DNA of 13,314 nucleotides from an uncultured Sutterella sp. GTDB lineage: Bacteria; Pseudomonadota; Gammaproteobacteria; Burkholderiales; Burkholderiaceae_F. The notes below the pieces were generated by a model. That model ran no database searches and was not told where the DNA came from. It worked only from the letters and a program-made list of their open reading frames with translations. The stretch is taken from assembly GCA_900554375.1 (NCBI GenBank), contig USHK01000011.1, positions 1-13,314 on the forward strand, read 5' to 3'. Shown one piece after another: positions 6,897 to 13,314 of the stretch (position 1 is the first letter of the stretch; the number at the start of each line of letters is the position of its first letter). The translations under genes were made by a program, and so were the position numbers.

Positions 6897-9800
6897 CGGG
6901 TTCTCTCGATGGACCTTGGGCGATATGGGGAGGATATTCGCAAGGGACAGTAGAAGACAAAAAAATAACTTGCGACTGGAAAGAAGGTATCTCTGAAGTC
7001 AAGATTACACCAGAGATTTTCGGAGGATATGTCTCAGTTACAATCGACGACGCCAAGGCTAATACGATTCATAATTCAGTCGATCTTCAAAAGGGTAATT
7101 TAAGTTCCGTAGTCCTAACCGGTTACATTAAAGGCGGATACGCGTACGGACAGGGAGAACACGACGCACAATTTAATACTGTTAAACTGACGGAAATTAC
7201 CGCTAATACTAATGTTTACGGAGCTCATGTTTGGTACGGAAAAGGTGGGGCGGAAAACAATTCAGTTTCTTTGATAGATTCCTCCGTTTCCGGGTTTGTG
7301 GTAGGGGTACTTCAAGAAAAAGGCCAAGGTAACGAGGTTCTTAATTCGGTCGTAGCGGAAAATACCAATGTTGGTGGGTATGTTTATGGGGGTTACATCC
7401 TTCAGCCTACTGGGAGCGGCAACATCCTTAAGAATCAAGTCACACTTTCGAAAACCACGGTAAGCGGAGAGGGTGTAGTTGGTGGCTACCATACAGGAAT
7501 GGGTGACGTAACAGAAAATAGCGTCACTCTTGAAAATGGTTCGGAGGTTAAGGGCTTTGTCATTGGCGGCCATACTACAGGGTCGGGTTCAACTGATAAC
7601 AACACGGTTACGGCTACCGATACAAATGTTGGCGGATATCTTTACGGCGGATATGTTAATTCATTAACCGCAGCTGGAACTGCAAGTTCTAATACCGTTA
7701 AGCTAACGAATACTATAATCAAAGGGTTAGGAGCTGCTGGGGGATATTACACAGGAATTGGTAGTGCGGAAAAGCCGACCCAAGAAGATAAATTTAGTAA
7801 TGGTTCTAATTCCAACTTTATTAACGTGATCACTGAGAATAACGAAAAAACAGAGATCAATACTTACGTTATTGGAGGATATGTAGGAGATGTTGGAACG
7901 GATGATCAGAAAGGGCTCTTCTGGGACGCCAATAAAAACCGGGTTGAACTAACTAATACTGGCGGAGAGCTTACTGTAACCGGTTATGTTGCCGGGGGGT
8001 TTAATCAAAGCGCAGGATGCGCCAATTCAAGCTCAAACACAGTCTCTATAACTGCATCATCTTTAGTTAATTCTACCATTAGTGCCAATATCGATATCTC
8101 TGGTTATGTAGTCGGAGGTTATATTTGGGGAAGTGGTGATGGATCGACGGATTATAATACTGTTGAAATATTAATTACTAATAACAGCAGTCTTTCTGTT
8201 GGAGACTATATAGGGGGAGGCTCTTCTGACGCATCGGGGAAAACGGGATCAAGCCATAATACGGTCTCTATACATTCAGAAAACAACCCGATTGAGATTA
8301 GTTCTAGAGTTTTTGGCGGACTCATAGGGGCCAAATTAGATTCCAATGGAAATGTTGTATCCTCTGGTGCTGGAAGTACCAATGACAATAAAGTAACAAT
8401 CAACAATGCAAATGTTAAAACATATATTGTTGGTGGATATAACCAGGGACAAGGAAGAACCGACTCTGACGGCAGTATTATTGAAACTCATGCCACTCGT
8501 AATACAGTAACACTCTCCAATGTAACTTTAAAAGATCCGAAAGTTGGCTCCGACGGGTTCAATGTGGTTGGGCATTTTGTAGTTGGTGGCCTTATAGACA
8601 AAGGCGGCATTGGTAATGCTGAGATAAATACAGTCACTCTTTCGGACAGTAGCATCATTGCAGAATACGTTGCTGGCGGCGTTCACCTAGGTAAAGGTCT
8701 AGTTCAGAATAATTGGGTAAAACTCACGAATACAAAAGTTGTCGGTTTCGTTGCAGGGGGGCTGGATTGGTATGGAGAAGAAGTATCTCTGCTATCCAAT
8801 AATCACGTTGTCATTAATGGTGGTGAAATTACTGGCAGGGTAGTAGGAGCTCGCTCTATGTCCTCTATGTCCTCTAGCTCAGGAGAAAGACCAGGGGCGA
8901 ACTATAACTTTGTGACTATTTCGGATGCCAAAATAAAGAAGGATGATAGCAAGAGCTATAAAGGTCATGTTCTTGGAGCGGCTAATCAAAGGGGTGGAGA
9001 TGCTCTTGGGAATGAGGTTTTGGTTAAAACCAGCGAAGTAGACGGCTATGTAGGCGGTGGTTATATTGAAGGCGGAACCGGAGGTTTTACCGACGGGAAT
9101 AACGTCACCGTAGAAAACAGTACAGTAGGAAGTAATATCGCTGGCGGTTACAATCAAGCTGGAGGATCCGTTGGGTCTGACAATAATCACGTCACCATAC
9201 AAATCGATACCTCAACGGAAGGAAAGACATACACTTTCGGCGGTTTTGTTTCCGGTGGTATTATCGGTAAAGAAAAACTTATAAATGAGAATGATTCCTG
9301 GGGAAGCGGATCTGTTGATTCAAATATAGTCAAAATCGATAACCTCTCGGTAAAAAATACTCTTTCAATAAAGGAGTATGTTGCAGGTGGATATTTTGAC
9401 GGAGCTGGAAATGGCTCGGCTAGTGGTAATCATGTTTATATCGGTCAGAGTTCCCCCTCAACTGCTCAAATTCATATCGGTAGTTATGTTCTTGGAGGAT
9501 TTGTTGGCGCGGCTAAAAAAGATGCTGCCGGAAACGAGGTGCAAACCGCCGGAGATACTTCCGATAACGAAGTCTCCGTTAATAACACCCAAGTTAAATT
9601 GTACGTGGTTGGTGGATACAACAGAAGCTCACTAGGGAATGCAGAGAGAAATGTTCTCCACCTAAACAATGTTTCTCTAATGGATGACAGTGGCGAGATT
9701 AATGAACACTTTGTGGCAGGTGGTCTAATAGAACAGGCGGGGAACGGAAATACCTATAAAAATGAGGTTCACCTCACGAACAGCCACATCAGAGCTAAGT

Positions 9801-12517
9801 ATGTTGCCGGGGGAGTAAGCCAAGGCAACGGACAAGTGAATGAAAATATAGTTGATTTAACAGATACCGCTGTCCAAGGACTAGTAGTTGGAGGCCTTGA
9901 TTGGGGTGATAAAAATGTAAGTTTATACGGGAATAAAGTATCTATTATTGGAGGATTGGTTAAAGAAGTATCCGGCGAAGAGTTAACAGGTCGAGTGGTA
10001 GGGGCTCGTTCTATTGGTTCCGGGAACGTGTCTTCAAACACCGTCCAATTACAAGATGTCGAGTTAGTAGAGGGAGCTGTACGCGGTGGCGTTTCTGCCG
10101 GAGGCGGCAGTTCATTGAATAATCGGGTAACAATCCTAAAGAGCATTATTAAGAAGTCCGTTGCGGGAGGCTATATAGAAGCACATCTGCCCGGAGAAGT
10201 AGGTGACGCGCTAGGAAATTTCGTTTTAATCAGCGATTCTTCAGTTGATGACAACGTTGAGGGCGGCTTTAATCAAGTCTTAGGGAAAGGCGACGCGAGT
10301 CAAAATACGGTTCAGATAAATGGGACTACTAAGATTACCGGATTTGTTGCTGGCGGCGTTATCGGTGAGCAATCTGAGGGAAATACAGATGGAAACCAAG
10401 TGATAATTACAGTAGCCGAAAACGCTTCAATTTCCATTGACGGCTATGTAGCCGGCGGCTTTAACGACGGAAAAGGGCATGGCGCCGTTGGAAATACCGT
10501 TTGGCTTGAAGCAGCATCGACCAGCACTTCAAAACTTGCTGTAGATAATTTCGTAGTCGGAGGCTATCTAAGAAGCGGGGAAGGCAGCACAAATGGGAAT
10601 ACAGTCGTTATCAAAAACGCAGTCGTCTCTGGTCCTTACATTGCAGCAGGTCTTAATGAGGGCCTCGGCCAAGCTCAAAACAACTTAATCACTCTTGAAA
10701 ATGCAGACGTTACCGGAGGCGTGACCGGAGGCCGAGTGACGGCAGCAACGACATCCAGCGGGCGCAGCCTCAATGTGGCTAATTCCAATATCGGAGAATC
10801 GTCAGATAACTATTCTGCTTTAGTACAAAACAATACAGTTAATATCACCGGCAAAACTTCAGTAGTGGGATGGGTTGTCGGTGGCGAAAGCCTTGCGGGC
10901 AACGCTGTCACGGGAAAGCCTGCCTATATCCAAAATAATACTGTAGTGATTGATGATGGTTACGTTGAAGGAAGAATATCCGGTGGAGCGGCTGTCGCCG
11001 GTAACGTTATCGGCAATAAAGTATTCCTCAATGGAGGAACGATTAAAGGCTTGGTGTATGGAGGAACGAGCACCGGTGATGTTAAGAACAACGCCATTTA
11101 TCTAGATGGACGAAAAGGTATAGATGTCACGGGAGCCTGGATTTACGGTCGAGGAAGAGCAACGGCAGGAACAAATGGTAATACGCTAAATATTACTAAT
11201 TTCAAAGGTGCAATGCAAAATATCGGGAACTTCGATAGGATTGATCTTGATCTAGCCGGATTGATGGTCAGAGAAAAAGAACCGATTATTTTGTTGACCG
11301 AAAATCAATCAACGAATTTGGATAACAGCACTATCCACATTCACAGCAGCAGAAAGGCAATTGCTGTTACTGATGACTCTTCATTAGCCGATCGTTATGA
11401 AGTAATCAAAAACCAGTCGGGCAGTCTTACGGCATTTAATGTCATTTACGAAAAAGATAAGCTCGTTGTGGTTCATGAACGAGGCACAATGGAAGGGTTA
11501 TATCGTGTTGAGTGGGATGGCTTCCCTGATCAAATCGGAGACAGTATTGATCTAGTCCTAGAGAGGGTCGAGGAAAGACCAGAGAGCGGAACCTATATTT
11601 CGAACTCTTTAGCGTGGTCTCGCATGCATATGAGATTACACGACAGATTCGGTCAAGCCTACTATATCGATCCCTTCAGTGGAGAAGAAAGGGCTGCCGC
11701 CGGATGGGTTCGCCAAGTTGGGTCCCACTCGCATTTCCGCGCCGGTTCTGATATCAAGACCCATTCTCGAACCGCTGTAACCCAAATTGGCGCCGACCTC
11801 GTCAGAAATGAGTTTAATCAGGATGTCAAGTCTGTCTGGGGTGTCTTTACAGGGGGTTTGTACAATCGATCCAGCGCTAAGACCTACAGCTCCGCACAAA
11901 GCCGGTCAGATGGTTATGCTCTTGGTGTATACGGCACACTTTATACCGGGAACAGCCCGGATGACGGTTTCTATGTGGATTCCTGGCTTTTATTCGGCCA
12001 CTACAACAACAAACTTTGGAGTGACGATTTAGCTAACTTCCGATATAAATCTAATGGGTGGGTTTGGTCTGTGGAAAGCGGTTATACCATTCCACTTTCT
12101 CAATATGGCTCTAAAGACTTTAACAAACTCATTTGGACCTTCCAGCCTGAGATTCAGTTAGTGTGGGACGGTGTTAAGGCAGATACGACAGTCGATAAAG
12201 ATACGGAAACGCGCTTTAAACAACTAGGAACCAATAATGTTTCTTTACGTGTTGGTGCACGGCTTCATGCAAATCACATGAATAAAGGTCTCGGATTTAT
12301 CGAAGGCAATTGGATCCACAATACCAAGAGGGCCGGAGTAGAGATGGGAACGGGCTGTAAATATATTAAAGGCGGCAGGAACTTAGCCGAATTCAGAGCC
12401 GGTCTTGAAGGGCATGTGACTAAAAATCTGCTTGGGTGGGCTACCGTCGGCGTACAAGCCGGTCAGTATGGTTATCACAATGAAACTGCACAGATCGGTC
12501 TCAAATTTATGTTCTAA
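6642..12517 (+). CDS. Phase-variable autotransporter (type V secretion), interrupted by a G-tract frameshift (OFF as sequenced)
   Basis: The gene starts at ATG 6642 with AAGGAG at 6627-6632. A signal peptide (KK near the N-terminus, hydrophobic core, likely cleavage after CAAA at residue 35) precedes a 9-G run at 6840-6848. In the starting frame translation stops at TAA 6894-6896. The downstream frame is open from 6839, directly after a TAG at 6836-6838, all the way to 12517 and has no ATG or GTG before the passenger. One added G, or two lost, restores a single protein of 1,958 residues. The passenger (about residues 36-1680) consists of short repeats of the form N-x-V-x-I/L ... V-x-G-x-V-x-G-G-Y/F ... 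G-x-G, typical of a beta-helix surface protein. A beta-barrel of about 276 residues follows and ends in the outer-membrane signature Phe. The predicted role is a surface-exposed adhesin or structural passenger; the ligand is unknown. Ordinary pseudogene decay or a sequencing error are the alternatives, but the rest of the 5.6-kb frame is intact. Confidence 0.88.
6840..6848 (+). repeat. Poly-G tract of nine (phase-variation switch)
   Basis: Nine consecutive G lie within the coding region, about 198 bp after the start codon. The frame before the tract and the long open frame after it differ by one base. Tract lengths of 7, 10 or 13 join the two frames, while 8, 9 or 11 break them. Homopolymer G or C runs of 8 or more near the 5' end of surface-protein genes are the usual substrate for slipped-strand mispairing. 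The other G runs I noticed in this gene (for example 7994-7999 and 8756-8761) are six or shorter. Confidence 0.85.
7991..11050 (+). repeat. Large tandem super-repeats in the autotransporter passenger (about 1.1 kb each)
   Basis: Three successive modules begin with the same block at 7991 (AGGFNQSAG), 9140 (AGGYNQAGG) and 10259 (EGGFNQVLG). The spacings are 1,149 and 1,119 bp. Modules A and B match along their whole length: GGLIGAKLDSNGN against GGFVGAAKKDAAGN, FVVGGLIDKGGIGN against FVAGGLIEQAGNGN, AGGLDWYGE against VGGLDWGDK, GRVVGARSM against GRVVGARSI, and DALGNEV against DALGNFV. The third module keeps the first part and then diverges toward the barrel. Copies are clearly diverged at DNA and protein level, so the duplication is old. 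The boundaries are approximate. Confidence 0.7.
11690..12517 (+). other. Autotransporter beta-barrel domain
   Basis: The last 275 or so residues, from AAAGWVRQVGSHSHF to the C-terminal QIGLKFMF, have the alternating polar and aromatic pattern of membrane beta-strands. Their length is that of the autotransporter translocator family (Pfam PF03797). The passenger-to-barrel linker runs from about 11470 and includes the conserved-looking LAWSRMHMRLHDRFG stretch. The terminal Phe and aromatic last strand are the signal for outer-membrane insertion. Confidence 0.88.
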
Positions 12518-12530
12518 CTCGACCTAAGTA

Positions 12531-12566
12531 CCCGAGAGGAAAGACCATAAATTGTTTCCGCTCGGG
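12531..12566 (+). terminator. Stem-loop after the autotransporter (weak terminator or processing hairpin)
   Basis: CCCGAG (12531-12536) pairs with CTCGGG (12561-12566), and GGAAA (12538-12542) with TTTCC (12555-12559), across one A/G mismatch. This gives an 11-bp stem with a 12-base loop. No T-tract follows, so it is not a standard intrinsic terminator. It lies 13 bp after the stop and 30 bp before the next gene. It could lower read-through into the lipoprotein gene or protect the 3' end of the long mRNA. Confidence 0.4.
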
Positions 12567-12596
12567 CGGCTCCGCTGTTATTAACGGAATTAAGAA

Positions 12597-13270
12597 ATGC
12601 AAATAAAAAATACTTTTGTAGTCATGCTTCTAGCAACCGTGACCTTAGGTTTGAGCGCCTGCGCTTCCTATGATCACAAAGACTATCCTCGTGAAAGTTG
12701 GTTTGCACCATCTACTCAAGTGATTTCAGCCGATCAATTCAAGAAGGCAGAAACTCCTTTGAAGGTGGCTTTAGTGGTGAATTACACCTGGGAAGGCCGA
12801 CCTATTGTTCAAGAGCCCTTCGAAGAGCGTCCCGCCGATTGGCGAGAACAGTACGGCTTGGAATTGGCTGCTGCACGCTACCTGGAAGAAACCGGCAATT
12901 TCATCATTGTCGATCCAGACGACAAGGAGAAGCAGGGCGTCATCATAATTGATGTCACTCGTCAGATGGACGAAAAGACTAAAGCCGCGCTGGCCGCCAA
13001 GAAAGCTAACCAGAATGAATCTCCAGAAAAGATCGTCTATGAATATGACATGACAATGAAGATGGAACTGTCTTTAACAGACGGTAAGAAATTTGAAGTC
13101 ATCCCGAAAACCGACCACATGTTCATAGGCCATGAAGAATCAGAGGAAAGAAAAGTCGGCGTTAATCCAAAGCGTTTCACTTTTTCCTATTTCAACAATA
13201 TGGACTTTCACACAGAATTTGTTCGCCGCTTCTATAAACAGATGATTTTTGAAGGGGTTCAACAGATAGA
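12597..13270 (+). CDS. Putative outer- or inner-membrane lipoprotein, 3' end missing
   Basis: An open frame from ATG 12597 runs to the end of genomic sequence without a stop, giving about 224 genuine codons. The N-terminus is a lipoprotein signal: MQIKN, a hydrophobic core, then the lipobox LSAC with Cys22 as the lipidated residue. The mature part is soluble and mixed alpha/beta. It includes a stretch PLKVALVVNYTW (about residue 55), then an acidic and Lys-rich middle (KTKAALAAKKANQNESPEK). I do not recognise the family. The ribosome site is weak (GGAAT before the ATG). It lies 79 bp downstream of the autotransporter on the same strand and may be read from its transcript. The frame stays open through the adapter at 13271-13314, adding about 14 false residues (CLLYTSDAADDSLR) that must be discarded. 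Confidence 0.75.
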
Positions 13271-13314
13271 CTGTCTCTTATACACATCTGACGCTGCCGA
13301 CGACTCCTTACGTG
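13271..13314. other. Illumina Nextera adapter read-through (not genomic)
   Basis: The last 44 bases match the Nextera read-1 transposase adapter in reverse complement. They comprise the 19-bp mosaic end CTGTCTCTTATACACATCT (13271-13289), then GACGCTGCCGACGA (13290-13303), then CTCCTTAC (13304-13311), then GTG (13312-13314), the first bases of the P5 side. CTCCTTAC is the reverse complement of the i5 index GTAAGGAG (S505/N505). The genomic sequence therefore ends at or near 13270, and this is the raw end of an assembled contig. Confidence 0.97.

Noticed and set aside
7994..7999. Six-G runs in the passenger (also 8756-8761) as further phase switches
   Set aside because: They are short, in frame, and explained by Gly-Gly codons of the repeat motif.
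7271..11200. CRISPR or other DNA-level repeat array
   Set aside because: The periodicity is at protein level with diverged codons and variable spacing inside an open frame; no fixed DNA repeats with unique spacers.
7271..12517. Independent gene starting at TTG 7271
   Set aside because: No ribosome site or signal peptide. The same repeat-type protein sequence continues upstream in frame to the G-tract, so the true start is 6642.
12698..12952. 84-codon plus-strand frame
   Set aside because: It is an out-of-frame shadow inside the lipoprotein gene that starts at 12597.
13271..13289. Tn5-like mosaic end suggesting a natural transposon
   Set aside because: It is directly followed by the Nextera linker and a standard i5 index, so it is library adapter.

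Overview
The window comes from a Gram-negative (diderm) bacterium. It encodes a type V autotransporter with an outer-membrane beta-barrel ending in Phe, and a lipobox lipoprotein. Base composition looks moderate (mid-40s % GC by eye, not computed). The style of the autotransporter and of the two-receiver hybrid kinase suggests a gut proteobacterium, perhaps Sutterellaceae (Parasutterella/Sutterella-like). A lysine riboswitch would also fit a gammaproteobacterium such as Succinivibrionaceae, or a diderm Firmicute (Negativicutes). I cannot settle the taxon from the sequence.

Left part (1-3445): the first 9 bases look like the start of a gene reading leftward off the window. A hairpin/T-tract terminator (71-109) and a cluster of TCTAAC motifs with a 14-bp palindrome (109-196) follow. 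A lysine riboswitch aptamer (about 429-597) comes next, then an expression platform in which a 13-bp helix can hide the ribosome binding site of the next gene. The controlled operon is an NhaC-family transporter of the LysW type (688-2133) followed 3 nt later by an M20 metallopeptidase (2137-3282). The likely logic is lysine-repressed import of lysine, or of a lysine-containing compound that the peptidase then cleaves. A strong hairpin (3337-3360) lies between this operon and the convergent kinase gene.

Middle (3446-6641): a minus-strand hybrid sensor histidine kinase has two membrane segments, a helical periplasmic sensor, PAS, HisKA, HATPase and two receiver domains. A 511-bp divergent intergenic region follows, with inverted and direct repeats.

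Right part (6642-13314): a very large autotransporter gene is split by a 9-G homopolymer at 6840-6848. One more G (or two fewer) joins signal peptide, passenger and barrel into a single 1,958-residue protein, so the gene is most simply read as a phase-variable surface protein captured in the OFF state. Its passenger consists of short Gly/Asn/Val-rich beta-helix-like repeats arranged in about 1.1-kb super-repeats. A lipoprotein gene (from 12597) follows in the same direction and runs off the contig. The last 44 bases (13271-13314) are not genomic: they are an Illumina Nextera adapter with an i5 index, so the lipoprotein's apparent C-terminus is artefactual.
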